Assembly (NCBI RefSeq): GCF_900100945.1
Contig: NZ_FNCG01000007.1
Coordinates: 37,576 to 101,575, forward strand
DNA from: Mucilaginibacter gossypii
GTDB lineage: Bacteria > Bacteroidota > Bacteroidia > Sphingobacteriales > Sphingobacteriaceae
Length of the DNA: 64,000 nucleotides
Direction of reading: 5' to 3'
Below, piece after piece: positions 45,625 to 54,830 of the stretch. The notes beneath the pieces were generated by a model. The model had not been told where the DNA came from. It did no database searches and saw nothing but the letters and a program-made list of their open reading frames with translations. The position numbers were made by a program, and so were the translations under genes. How positions within the stretch are numbered: the stretch's first letter is position 1; each line of letters opens with the position of its first letter.

Positions 45625-46312
45625 CGACGAACCACCTGCAGTAAATCTACTTACTGCATATATTCAAAGAACAAAGTCGCTGGTACTCCAACACACCTTC
45701 ACCGATCCGATGGACGCCCTCGGCGAATATAATCGTCCGGTCCCTCCCCAGCTAACCCTGCTTGATATCGATATGCCCGGCATGAACGGAATCGACTTTG
45801 CCAGGATCATCGGTTCAAAAACTAAAATCATCCTGACCACCTCCTTCAGGGAATACGGGCCGGAGGCGTTCGACCTCGCGGTATCCGATTACCTGCTGAA
45901 GCCTTTTTCGTTCGAGCGTTTCGTTGAAGCGGTGCAAAAAGTGTCGCCAGTTTTCCCCGCTGTTTCCCCGCTGGCCGACTTTTTCTTCGTCCGTACGGAA
46001 AGCCGTGGCAAATATCTCCGGGTAACGATAGCGGATATTATCTTCGTCGAAAGTCAGGATAACCTGGTTTATATATCCGGGACCGGCGGGATCATTACCG
46101 GCATGCATAAACTTGGTGATGTCCAGTCCTGGTTGCCTGCCCGGCAGTTTTGCAGGGTCCATCACTCCTTTATTGTTAATCTTGCCGAGGTTTATGCTGT
46201 AGATCACGGGCAGATACACCTGAAGAACGGCAGCATCATCCCGGTTGGCCGGCAATACAAGGACCGGTTTATGGAGCGGCTCCAACAACTGCTTATCGGC
46301 AGTCATACTTAA
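45605..46312 (+). CDS. LytTR-family response regulator
   Basis: A 235-residue regulator. The receiver domain has acidic Asp7/Asp8, the phosphorylated Asp54 in LTLLDIDMPGMNG, and Lys99 in LLKPF. The C-terminal ~100 residues are a LytTR DNA-binding domain (FFVRTESRGKYLRVTIADII, FVESQDNLVYI, FCRVHHSFIVNLAEV). It overlaps the kinase gene and is convergent with LanB, the two stop codons being directly adjacent. A candidate target is the repeat pair at 44499-44529. Confidence 0.9.
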   Translation: MTVAIIDDEPPAVNLLTAYIQRTKSLVLQHTFTDPMDALGEYNRPVPPQLTLLDIDMPGMNGIDFARIIGSKTKIILTTSFREYGPEAFDLAVSDYLLKPFSFERFVEAVQKVSPVFPAVSPLADFFFVRTESRGKYLRVTIADIIFVESQDNLVYISGTGGIITGMHKLGDVQSWLPARQFCRVHHSFIVNLAEVYAVDHGQIHLKNGSIIPVGRQYKDRFMERLQQLLIGSHT

Positions 46313-49249
46313 TCATCGGCAATCGGGCATTTGCTGCTTTAAAGCAGTCATACCGAGCTTGAGCAGGCAGTGCCATATAAAGGCTTCGTGCCGGCGCTGA
46401 CCGGACGAAAAAATACGGTTGACCTGCATGTGCACCATGTCGGCAATCAACTGCTGCCTTACGGGAAACGGTAATCCGGCGGAAGCCGCCGATAACCGGC
46501 GTAATGCTGACTCAAGCAGGCCCGAGAGGGCCTCCCCGCCGCCTTTTCCGATCAGTGCGGTCAATCCTGGCCGTAAGTCCCGAAAACGTCCATCCATTGA
46601 TGTTTTCAATTTCTTTTCTCCGCCGTGCTCTGCGAGGAATGCTGCTGAGACCCATTTGCACAGTCCGACTATCTGTTCCCGGTTCCCGTCGAAGAAAACA
46701 GTGACCATCCCGTAACAATGCAGGACTGGCCACAAGGGATCGGTCCTACCCTTCCCTGCCCGGTTAAGCTCCAAATACCGGACTACATCTTCACTGCCCC
46801 TGAAAAACACATCTTCGACTTTTTCAATGAGTCCTGCCGTATAACGACCCGTCTCAGGCCGGTAGGTATCAAAGTATATTTTTTGGACAAGGCCTGTTTG
46901 ACGTATGTCTCCGGTGAGGCATTGCAATTCATATTGTATGTTTTCGACATCAGCACTACCGACCCGGAAGCGAACGCGGAGATGGCTATCCGGATCATAA
47001 TACCGTACAAAAAACCATTGACTAATCCGGGCTTTGTTTTGTTCAATCCATGGGATCAGTGTGTCCAGTAAAATAATTTCGCCGCTTTGATCGGTTGTGT
47101 AAATTTTTATATAAATCCAGTCCGTGCGCTTTGGAGCATCAGGGACGGCGGAATACCGGGAAAGGTCCCGGCCTGGCGGAAAATAAACCGGATCCGGGTT
47201 AACCAGTGAAACGATAAACTGTGAACAAAAATTATCGCCCCCTCTCTTTAAGCCACTTGTGTCGTTTCCGATAAACTCGGTAATTACTGAATTTGCGGGA
47301 TCCTGCAGCACCTCCAGGAAGAAATGGGCCTCCTGGTCATCTGAAAGATCAAATACCATTTGCTGGTCGCCCCTGCCTGCCATAATCCTTACCGGAATCC
47401 CCCGCTTCCGACAGAATAAATGTAACCGGCTTATCGATAAGGGCTGGACGGTCAGTTCATCTATTTCCGGTTGCGATACATGCCAGCGCGCCAGGCTCAG
47501 CACACTTTGCGCGTATTGAATCCTTGGATAAAAGTTCATACCGGGAAATAGTTTTTGAGGATCAAAATCCAGGTTCGCCCGTACGGACTTATATTGCAGG
47601 GCGCACAAGAACCGGAACAGCGGCATGTCGTTATGATGGTAGTTAAAAGCAGTCGGCAGGCGGGCGATCACCCTTTTGCCGGTGACCCGGTGAAGAAGCA
47701 GAATCTCTCCCGCCTGTATGCATACCTCCAGGTCCGCGGGTAAAATGCTGTGTGGGGCGGGGAAGCAATTCAGCGGGATCACAAATTTATAAACCGGGCT
47801 GCGCCGGTTAATATTATCGGTTTTCAGGTGGCTGAACTGCAAAATCTCCGCAAATAAAACATCCGGGTTCGCAACAGTTTCCGCCGCTGCGACAGTGCTG
47901 CAAAAACTACCGAAATCACTGCTGAAAGCTGAAAACCGACCGGTTAACGCAGTTGCTGTCGCCCCGCCGGTATTGTGCAATATCAGCTTTCCGTCGCCGG
48001 TTGAACAAAAAACACTCAGGGAGGGAGGCAACGGCAGCCCGGACGGAGGCAGGCCGGCCAGGTCATGATCAGTAAGGATAACGGGGTCCCAATCCCCCCG
48101 TTTTCTGTCTTGCAGCCAAATCCTCATAAAAAGTTGATGAACCGGCGTCCATAGCACCTGCTCCGCTTGCTGATACGCTTCCCGGAATTCCAGGCCTTTT
48201 AAAAGCTCATGATCCCCGGCATGCTGAAAGCCATCAAAAGCGATCCCGAGATCAGGATCGAGCGCCTGCAGCAAAGGGACTTTCTCATCGCCAAATTTAA
48301 GCAGGAAATCTGCGCTGAATTTATCCAGGGCGTTTTTCGGCGGAACTGGTGCCAGCAGGTCAAGTATTCGGATCGTTGCCCGTATCTCCTGCTGCCAGTG
48401 TTCCTCCAGACCAGTCAAACCATCAGTTTCCAGCCCCGCGTATAAGGACGGTTGCGCAAAATCACCTTTTGAACCGGTCTGTTTATCCCCCAGGGCAGCC
48501 GGCAAAACCAGGCCCTCGGTATAATCCAGGGTGAGCTTTTTGTAGTTGCCAACTTCCAACAGTAAAGATACCTTGCTATCGGCCAGTAATACCTGCTCCT
48601 TTAAAAGATAATCCAGGTGAGCGCTTGCTTCCTCAGGGGTGCAGTCCGTAAGGTCCACCAGGTACCGGATCAGTTCGTCCGCCGCTGCGGTCCTGCCTGT
48701 AATACATGCCAGCAACAGCTCATCAGTCTCGTTGTGCTCCAGCATATAAATAAAAAACAGCAACTTTCCGGAATCAGCCAATTCATAACGGCTGTAACGC
48801 CAGCCCGTGTTCATTTTATATAATGTAGGATTAACTGAGATCAGCGCACCGGCTTTCATTGGAGAACCATCCCGGAGATCCAGCTCTCTTTTCACCGATG
48901 GCAGCAGATGGAGCCAAGATTTCCGGTTCATTCCGTGTTTGGCCGGTTTGCCCTGAAGCCACGTAGCCAGCCCGAAGCCGGCAAAGGCGCCGAACGGCGT
49001 TGACCGAAAACTCATCCGGTTGAAGAACTTCAGGGCAGTCAGCCGTTCTTTTTTGTTCAACAGATCAAAGTCAAAACCCTTCTTGTCAAGTTCTCTGTAG
49101 AATTCGGGCGAGGCCAGCCAAAGGGCATTTTTAAAGACATTCAACCCTAGCGCAGCGCGCAGCGCCTCCACCCGGTATGCCGATGAGCTAAAAACAGGCT
49201 GCCTGACGAACACCTGGTCCAAAAACACAATTCGCTTGCTATCAATCAT
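46313..49249 (-). CDS. Class I lantibiotic dehydratase (LanB), full length
   Basis: A 978-residue protein from the ATG at 49249 (GTG at 49276 is in frame). The N-terminal lantibiotic dehydratase domain begins FVRQPVFSSSAYRVEALR, with KKERLTALKFFNRMSFRSTPFGAFAGFG as its hallmark. The C-terminal ~280 residues form the thiopeptide-type/SpaB_C elimination domain (DWIYIKIYTTDQSGEIILLD; FFVRYYDPDSHLRVRFRVG). Together they glutamylate Ser/Thr using Glu-tRNA and eliminate glutamate to give dehydro residues. The likely substrate is the peptide at 44285-44443. No LanC is found in the window, so ring closure must use another enzyme or not occur. Confidence 0.9.
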   Translation of the reverse strand: MIDSKRIVFLDQVFVRQPVFSSSAYRVEALRAALGLNVFKNALWLASPEFYRELDKKGFDFDLLNKKERLTALKFFNRMSFRSTPFGAFAGFGLATWLQGKPAKHGMNRKSWLHLLPSVKRELDLRDGSPMKAGALISVNPTLYKMNTGWRYSRYELADSGKLLFFIYMLEHNETDELLLACITGRTAAADELIRYLVDLTDCTPEEASAHLDYLLKEQVLLADSKVSLLLEVGNYKKLTLDYTEGLVLPAALGDKQTGSKGDFAQPSLYAGLETDGLTGLEEHWQQEIRATIRILDLLAPVPPKNALDKFSADFLLKFGDEKVPLLQALDPDLGIAFDGFQHAGDHELLKGLEFREAYQQAEQVLWTPVHQLFMRIWLQDRKRGDWDPVILTDHDLAGLPPSGLPLPPSLSVFCSTGDGKLILHNTGGATATALTGRFSAFSSDFGSFCSTVAAAETVANPDVLFAEILQFSHLKTDNINRRSPVYKFVIPLNCFPAPHSILPADLEVCIQAGEILLLHRVTGKRVIARLPTAFNYHHNDMPLFRFLCALQYKSVRANLDFDPQKLFPGMNFYPRIQYAQSVLSLARWHVSQPEIDELTVQPLSISRLHLFCRKRGIPVRIMAGRGDQQMVFDLSDDQEAHFFLEVLQDPANSVITEFIGNDTSGLKRGGDNFCSQFIVSLVNPDPVYFPPGRDLSRYSAVPDAPKRTDWIYIKIYTTDQSGEIILLDTLIPWIEQNKARISQWFFVRYYDPDSHLRVRFRVGSADVENIQYELQCLTGDIRQTGLVQKIYFDTYRPETGRYTAGLIEKVEDVFFRGSEDVVRYLELNRAGKGRTDPLWPVLHCYGMVTVFFDGNREQIVGLCKWVSAAFLAEHGGEKKLKTSMDGRFRDLRPGLTALIGKGGGEALSGLLESALRRLSAASAGLPFPVRQQLIADMVHMQVNRIFSSGQRRHEAFIWHCLLKLGMTALKQQMPDCR

Positions 49250-49338
49250 ATCACTAACAAAAAGACAGTTTACCACCCATTTACCACTGTTTTACGGTTT
49301 TCTTCCCACCGTACTTTGTTCCAGACAATCACCGGAAC

Positions 49339-49773
49339 ATGAAAACAACCATTCAATCCTTGCTTATTTCACTACTGATCATGCTGTTTATCTACGCAGC
49401 CTTAAGTAAACTGCTAACCTTTTCAGACTTCAGGCAGCAGTTATACAATCAGAACTTTTCACACGATTTCGCCGCATTACTAACTTACTGCCTGCCTGTC
49501 GCCGAGATCGTAACCGCGGGCTTTCTTTCCTTTAAGCGGACGGTACTGACCGGGCTAATTCTCTCGGCAATATTGCTTGTCGCTTTCACGGGTTACATTT
49601 CCCTGGTCATGCTGCATTACTGGGACCGCGTACCATGCTCCTGCGGCGGCATCCTCAGCCATATGTCCTGGACAGCGCACCTCATTTTCAACTGGTTCTT
49701 CCTGATTTTGAACCTGATCGCCATATACCTGCACCTTTCTGAACGAAAGCAACAGCCTCTATTAACTGACTGA
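49339..49773 (+). CDS. MauE/DoxX-family redox-associated membrane protein
   Basis: A 144-residue protein with four membrane spans (SLLISLLIMLFIYAALSKLL; AALLTYCLPVAEIVTAGF; LILSAILLVAFTGYISLVML; LIFNWFFLILNLIAIYLHL) and a CSCGG motif (VPCSCGGILSH) before the last span. MauE-like proteins are thought to work in periplasmic disulphide handling. It opens the plus-strand MauE/DUF6520 pair and is divergent from LanB with a 90-bp gap. In Bacteroidota this gene, DUF6520, SusD/SusC and a TlpA-type protein commonly occur together. Confidence 0.82.
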   Translation: MKTTIQSLLISLLIMLFIYAALSKLLTFSDFRQQLYNQNFSHDFAALLTYCLPVAEIVTAGFLSFKRTVLTGLILSAILLVAFTGYISLVMLHYWDRVPCSCGGILSHMSWTAHLIFNWFFLILNLIAIYLHLSERKQQPLLTD

Positions 49774-49875
49774 TCCAAACAGGGGAAAGCCGAAAACCTG
49801 CGAAAAGAGTAGGCAACCATTCATTAACCAAAGTTTTTCCGAATGCTTTTTGATCCAATAAAGCGTTCCCACATC

Positions 49876-50124
49876 ATGAAAGGCATGAAATTGAACCTCG
49901 CCGCCATCGCGGTATTATTAGGCACTGGTGCCGCATTCGCCACATCTGCTAAACCGGCTAATGTGAAATGGGGCCTGAGCGGCAGCACTTACATCCAGGT
50001 GACAGGTGCTTACAGCTGTGACCCGGGATCAACGGTTTGTACCCGCACCTATCCTGCCGGCCAAAACCCGAACACCAACCCGAGTGGTTACATTTCACAG
50101 GAAACCGGGGTATTTGCCCAATAA
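49876..50124 (+). CDS. DUF6520 family small exported protein
   Basis: An 82-residue protein from the ATG at 49876 (a second ATG at 49885 is also possible; the frame opens further upstream without resemblance). Signal-like segment MKLNLAAIAVLLGTGAAFAT is followed by a short mature part with two Cys (AYSCDPGSTVCTRTY), as in DUF6520. The two Cys probably form a disulphide. Function is unknown. It follows MauE by about 100 bp and ends before a strong terminator. Confidence 0.75.
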   Translation: MKGMKLNLAAIAVLLGTGAAFATSAKPANVKWGLSGSTYIQVTGAYSCDPGSTVCTRTYPAGQNPNTNPSGYISQETGVFAQ

Positions 50125-50144
50125 CCCCCGCCTGATCCGTTCTG

Positions 50145-50171
50145 CAACCGGCCTCGCGCCGGTTGTTTTTT
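50145..50171 (+). terminator. Intrinsic terminator after DUF6520 gene
   Basis: 8-bp stem CAACCGGC / GCCGGTTG, 5-nt loop, then TTTTTT and further T's. It separates the plus-strand MauE/DUF6520 unit from the convergent SusD gene 5 bp further on. Confidence 0.85.
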
Positions 50172-50175
50172 GTTT

Positions 50176-51552
50176 TTATCTTTCGTTCTGCTCGATATCA
50201 TTCGCCAGCAGCTCCTGCTGCGGGATCGGGAACAGATATCGTTTGTCCCCCGGTGCCAGTGTATAGGATTTACCCGCTACTGTCCGGCTGAGCGTCGTGG
50301 CGAACGCGGGATCTTTGTTGAGCCGCCGGAGATCGCTCCAGCGTATGCCGCGAAACACGAGCTCCTTTCGCCGTTCGAGGAGTACTTTTTTTAAAAGTTC
50401 GTCCTTGCTGCTCACGGTAAAATCCTGATAGGTTCCTGTGCGCCACCTGGATTTCAGCAGAGTGTTCAGGTCTGCCAGGGCATCACCCGTTTTCCCCTGC
50501 CTTGCCAGGCATTCGGCACGGATCAGGAAAAGCTCGTCGACCGCGAGCCCGCCGAACAGCTGCAGCCGAAACCCGGTATAGCGCCCTTTGAAATAGGTAT
50601 TTGGTCCGCTACCGGCGAAAAAGACCGGTCTGCGCAGGTCGTCTGCGGCATAAAGGCTGAATAAGTCGGGGGCTACCGTTGTCCTTGTCGAGGAGCTGAA
50701 CCCATAGCTGATCAGTTTATCATAAAAGATCACTTCCGGGTTATCAGCCGCGGGGATATAAGGAAAAGGATTGGCCGCGAGCGTATCTAGTCCGTTATAG
50801 TCGGTCAGGTTATGATTTCGGCTGAGCGCCGCTGTCGCGTAGGTTGCGGCCCGGGTGTAATCCCCCATGCTGAGCAAGACCCTGGCCAGCAGGGCCTCGG
50901 CCGCTGTTTTGGAGGGGCGGTTTTTGTAAGCGACCTGGCCGGGCAGGAGCTGATCAGCTTCGGTCAGGTCATGGATCACCTGGTCGTACACCTGCTTCAG
51001 GTTGCCCCGGCCGGCCTTTACGTTGACATCGGCCGTCAGCCTGAGCGGAATACCGGGAAGGGTTCCGGCTGAAGCCGGATCGTAAGCAGCAGCAAAGAGC
51101 TGCGCCAGGTTATAAAACGCAAAGGCCCGGTGAAACAGCGCGCTTCCCCTTGCCGTATTCCAGCTTTCCTGTTCTGCGGCTGCGGGTTTCAGGGCAGCGA
51201 GGCCATCCAGCACGATATTCGCATAGAATACCTGCTGGTAGGGCATATTCCAGTCCGGGCAGGGCTGTCCTTCATAGATATCTGCCGCCCATATATAGCT
51301 GTTTTTTTGTAATTCGGAGGTCAGCGCGGTAAAGCCTGCGTCTCCGGTCCGGTAATCGTCCGAGCCGATCTCCTGCAGGGCGGGGCTGTTATTGAACACC
51401 GTCATATTGTCCATCAGTGCTGTAAAATCGGCGTATGTCTCCGGTACGAGGACGGATTTATCGGGTGCTTTCTTCAAGTAACCGTTCTGGCAGGCGCACA
51501 TCAGACAGGCTACAGCCAGTAAGGCGATCTGTAAAATGGGATGTATTTTCAT
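50176..51552 (-). CDS. SusD/RagB-family lipoprotein, small form
   Basis: A 458-residue lipoprotein from the ATG at 51552; an upstream extension of the frame lies inside the SusC gene and is not real. The signal ends at lipobox MCAC (LLAVACLMCACQ). It has the SusD pattern: NIVLDGLAALKPAAAEQESW, GSALFHRAFAFYNLAQLFAA, LFLIRAECLARQGKTGDALADLN, and ERRKELVFRGIRWSDLRRLN. It is shorter than glycan-type SusD proteins (~500-620). It follows SusC by 34 bp. Its cargo here may be a peptide rather than a glycan, judged from the neighbours. Confidence 0.88.
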   Translation of the reverse strand: MKIHPILQIALLAVACLMCACQNGYLKKAPDKSVLVPETYADFTALMDNMTVFNNSPALQEIGSDDYRTGDAGFTALTSELQKNSYIWAADIYEGQPCPDWNMPYQQVFYANIVLDGLAALKPAAAEQESWNTARGSALFHRAFAFYNLAQLFAAAYDPASAGTLPGIPLRLTADVNVKAGRGNLKQVYDQVIHDLTEADQLLPGQVAYKNRPSKTAAEALLARVLLSMGDYTRAATYATAALSRNHNLTDYNGLDTLAANPFPYIPAADNPEVIFYDKLISYGFSSSTRTTVAPDLFSLYAADDLRRPVFFAGSGPNTYFKGRYTGFRLQLFGGLAVDELFLIRAECLARQGKTGDALADLNTLLKSRWRTGTYQDFTVSSKDELLKKVLLERRKELVFRGIRWSDLRRLNKDPAFATTLSRTVAGKSYTLAPGDKRYLFPIPQQELLANDIEQNER

Positions 51553-51586
51553 ATACTTGCTGTTAATCAGTTTAATTTTCCTTGCT

Positions 51587-54500
51587 TTAAAAATCTCCCC
51601 GCAGCCCCAGGGCGACCGTGCGCACCGGCGGATAATCGGCCGATGGGTAATCCGGGTCGAACCTGGTTTTGGTGGCCTTCCAGATGATACCGATGTTGTT
51701 GGCATACAGGTAGACCTGCAACCTGCTGAAAGGCAGTCCCCGGTTGGCGGAACGCTTGAATTCATACGCCAGGCTAATATCCTGCAGGCGGATGTTACCC
51801 GCTTTTTCCACGGTTGCCGAGGAGTAGTTGTAAAAACTGTCCCGGGCATTATCGATCGATGCGGGCAGTGAAGGGACCGTCGTATGGTGCTCATCACCGG
51901 GCTGCTGCCAGCGCTCGGCATACCGCCCCTCGTAATACCCGGTACTGTTCAGTACACTGGCGTAGTAAATACCACGCTGGCGGAAGTAATAACCGAAACG
52001 GTAACTGATGTTGGCGGACAGGGAAAAGTTTTTGTAGGTAAATGTGTTCCGGAACGCGCCGAAAACAACGGGCCTCGCAGGTCCGTTATAAAGCAGGCTG
52101 TCGGGCCTGGCCGCCGCCAGTATACCGCTGTAATCTTTACTGGGCTGGCCGTTCAGGTCCCCCCGCGGATCCCCGGTTTGGGGGTCCAGGCCCGCAAAAC
52201 GGTAGCTGTATACGGCGTAGAATGGCCTTCCCGCCAGTGGGAATACCTCATTGTCTGCCAAGCTGGAGTAGGAGCCGGCATCCTGCTTCAGCGCGTAATC
52301 AATTACTTTGTCGGTTACGTAGCTTAACAGTAAACTGCTCTGCCATTGGAAGGCCCCGGTCAGGTTCCTGGAATTGAGGGTGATATCGATGCCGTGCCCC
52401 CGGGTGTTCGCGGTGTTGCCCCTGAAGGTCGTGATACCGGCCGAAGGGGCGTAGGGAATATCGCCGATCAGGTCGAGGCCGCGTTTGAAATAGGCCTCGA
52501 TGGTTCCGCTCAGGCGGTTGCCCAAACCGACAAAATCAATGCCTGCATTGATCACCCTGACCCGCTCCCAGCGCAGTTCCGGGTTGGGCGGGTTGATCAC
52601 TTCAGCGTAGGTCGTATTGATGGGGTTCCCGGTCAGGTATTGTGCCGTGGTATAGGCGGATATCGATTTATTGACATTGCCGTTATAGCCATAAGTCAGG
52701 CGTAATTTGAGGCTGGGCAGCCATCCGACCTGGTAGAAGGCTTCCTTACTGATGTTCCAGCTGAGCCCGGCGGAATACAGCGGAACGCCCTGCTGGTTCG
52801 CTTTCACGCCGAAGAGGTTGCTCCGGTCAAGCCTGCCGCTGCCCGAAACCGTATAACGGTCAAGAAACGTGTAGGCGGCATTCGCATAATAGGACAGGTT
52901 GCGGTCAGTCAGGTCCGCAAAACTGTTATCGTAAGGCACGGTGCTGAGGTAACCGGGTATTGCATATTGGGGATAATAGCCGGTATAATCCACCGGGAGG
53001 GCGGTCGCGTGGGTATCGTCATAACCGTAGGAGCGGTTGCTGCCGGAAAGGGTATGAAATTGCCGGAGCTCATATCCGCCGATCGCGGTCAGGCTGTGTT
53101 TCTCCCCCCACTGCCTGTTGAAGCTGAGCTGAGCACGAAAGTCCTCGGTTGTGGCGCTGATGTTCCCGACGTCGAAGATCCCGCCCACCGGGATGGCGTA
53201 GGTAAGCCCGCCGGAACCGTCCGCCTGCGTAAAATTATTGATCAGGTTACGGGTATAATAACTGGCGAGGCTTTGCAATTGTCTTTTGTCGGTGATGGAC
53301 CTGCCGTACTGGTATAATACCGCAGCGGTTAAATACGGCCTGATCTTGTACGAGAGGGCGATGTTGATCCGGTAGTCTGCCGCTGTGTTCCGGTTATCCC
53401 CTGTCCGCATTTCCTCCAGCGGGCTGTAGCTCCAGTCGAGCAGGCCCTGCTGCCGGGCGCCGGCTATAAAGCTTTCCCGGTAATCGTGCGTGATGGCCAG
53501 GGGATTGCCCGAAGCGTCGGCAAGCCGGGCGTAGGGATACAGGGAGGCACCGTTCCCGCTGTTCAGGCCGATCAGGCCGGTGCCCGGATTGTCCAGTACG
53601 GTTTTGGATTGTGTGTAATAAAAGGCGGTGCTGATCTCCAGCTTCTTTTTCAGCAGCGCCAGCGTCTGCCCTGCATTGAAAGTGTACCGCTCATAACCGT
53701 TCCGGACAAGATTATCACAGTTATGGTCGTAACCCGCGGAAAGATTGAAACGCTGTATATCCGTCCCTCTGGTCAGGTTCAGTGCGTATTGCTGGCTGAT
53801 GCTCTTCCGGTAAAAGTATTGATTAAAATCGTCGCGCACATCGTGCGTGGTCAGCTCCCGGATCTGCCGGTCGGCTTCCAATGCGGAGATCTGGCCGTCC
53901 CGGCCTGCGATCAGTATTTCGGCTACAGGTGTGATGGCCGGGTTGTTGTACCCGTTTTCTGCCTGCTCATAAAAGCCGGCGGCAAACAATTGCTTTTCCA
54001 TGGCGGCAAAATCAGCTGAGGACATCCGGGGCTGGTAAAACAAATCGGGCTTCTCCCCCACTGTGGCGGCTGCATTGAACCCGATCTTCAGGGCCTGGTT
54101 ATACTTTCCTTTTTTAGTGGTGATCACGATGACGCCGTTCCCGGCGCGGGAACCCCAGATCGAAGCTGCCGCGGCGTCTTTGAGTACGGAGATGCTTTCG
54201 ACGTCGTTCGGGTTAATGTCATTGATGTCGCCGTCGAAAGGAAAATTATCCAGCACGACCAGCGGGTTCGCATTCCCGTAAATGGTATTCTGCCCGCGGA
54301 TACTGATCAGGTTGGCGCCTGCGGACTTTCCTTTGTTGAACAGCAGCCCGGGGGTTACATCTTCCAGCCTGTCGAGGATACCGGTACTGATCCTGCGGTT
54401 CAGCAGCTTGTTGTCCAGCTGTACAAAGGAGCCTGTTGCCCGTTCGGCGGGTACCTGCTGGTAACCGGTGGATACGACCACCTCCGGGATGGCTTCGGCT

Positions 54501-54802
54501 GCGGGTTCCAGGAAAACTTCGATGGGCTCCGCGTTCAGGGGGACCGGTATTTCCCGGCTGCGAAATCCGATAAAGGAGATTGTTAATACACTTTGTCCTT
54601 TAGGGACTGCCAGCCTAAACCGGCCGAGGCTGTCGGTCAGGACCCCCCCGCTGCTTTCTTTGAGATGTACCGTCGCACCGTGCAGGGGCAGGCGGGTTTC
54701 CGCCGAGCGGACGGTCCCGGTGACCGGGTTGTCCTGGGCTTGTGCAACTATGGCCGGGACCAGGCAAAGCAAGAATAAATATGTTCGTATCAATGGCTTC
54801 AT
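51587..54802 (-). CDS. SusC/RagA TonB-linked outer-membrane transporter
   Basis: A 1071-residue protein from the ATG at 54802 (MKPLIRTYLFLLCLVPAIVAQAQ, a clean signal peptide). It has no STN domain. A carboxypeptidase-regulatory-like domain (VTGTVRSAETRLPLHGATVHL) is followed by the plug (VVSTGYQQVPAERATGSFVQ; VVLDNFPFDGDINDINPNDV; VLKDAAAASIWGSRAGNGVI) and the TonB barrel. It pairs with the SusD lipoprotein downstream and the TlpA-type protein upstream (28-bp gap). Lack of STN suggests no sigma/FecR control, in contrast to the SusC at 33362-36799. Confidence 0.92.
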   Translation of the reverse strand: MKPLIRTYLFLLCLVPAIVAQAQDNPVTGTVRSAETRLPLHGATVHLKESSGGVLTDSLGRFRLAVPKGQSVLTISFIGFRSREIPVPLNAEPIEVFLEPAAEAIPEVVVSTGYQQVPAERATGSFVQLDNKLLNRRISTGILDRLEDVTPGLLFNKGKSAGANLISIRGQNTIYGNANPLVVLDNFPFDGDINDINPNDVESISVLKDAAAASIWGSRAGNGVIVITTKKGKYNQALKIGFNAAATVGEKPDLFYQPRMSSADFAAMEKQLFAAGFYEQAENGYNNPAITPVAEILIAGRDGQISALEADRQIRELTTHDVRDDFNQYFYRKSISQQYALNLTRGTDIQRFNLSAGYDHNCDNLVRNGYERYTFNAGQTLALLKKKLEISTAFYYTQSKTVLDNPGTGLIGLNSGNGASLYPYARLADASGNPLAITHDYRESFIAGARQQGLLDWSYSPLEEMRTGDNRNTAADYRINIALSYKIRPYLTAAVLYQYGRSITDKRQLQSLASYYTRNLINNFTQADGSGGLTYAIPVGGIFDVGNISATTEDFRAQLSFNRQWGEKHSLTAIGGYELRQFHTLSGSNRSYGYDDTHATALPVDYTGYYPQYAIPGYLSTVPYDNSFADLTDRNLSYYANAAYTFLDRYTVSGSGRLDRSNLFGVKANQQGVPLYSAGLSWNISKEAFYQVGWLPSLKLRLTYGYNGNVNKSISAYTTAQYLTGNPINTTYAEVINPPNPELRWERVRVINAGIDFVGLGNRLSGTIEAYFKRGLDLIGDIPYAPSAGITTFRGNTANTRGHGIDITLNSRNLTGAFQWQSSLLLSYVTDKVIDYALKQDAGSYSSLADNEVFPLAGRPFYAVYSYRFAGLDPQTGDPRGDLNGQPSKDYSGILAAARPDSLLYNGPARPVVFGAFRNTFTYKNFSLSANISYRFGYYFRQRGIYYASVLNSTGYYEGRYAERWQQPGDEHHTTVPSLPASIDNARDSFYNYSSATVEKAGNIRLQDISLAYEFKRSANRGLPFSRLQVYLYANNIGIIWKATKTRFDPDYPSADYPPVRTVALGLRGDF

Positions 54803-54830
54803 GAGGAATGGTTTTACTGGTAAAAAGCGG

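Noticed and set aside
49876..50124. DUF6520 gene as a second lanthipeptide precursor
   Set aside because: It has a Sec-type signal and two Cys in a DUF6520 pattern, unlike a LanB leader peptide.
52042..53317. Several plus-strand frames inside the second SusC gene
   Set aside because: High GC makes long antisense frames; the minus-strand SusC is continuous and has all family motifs.
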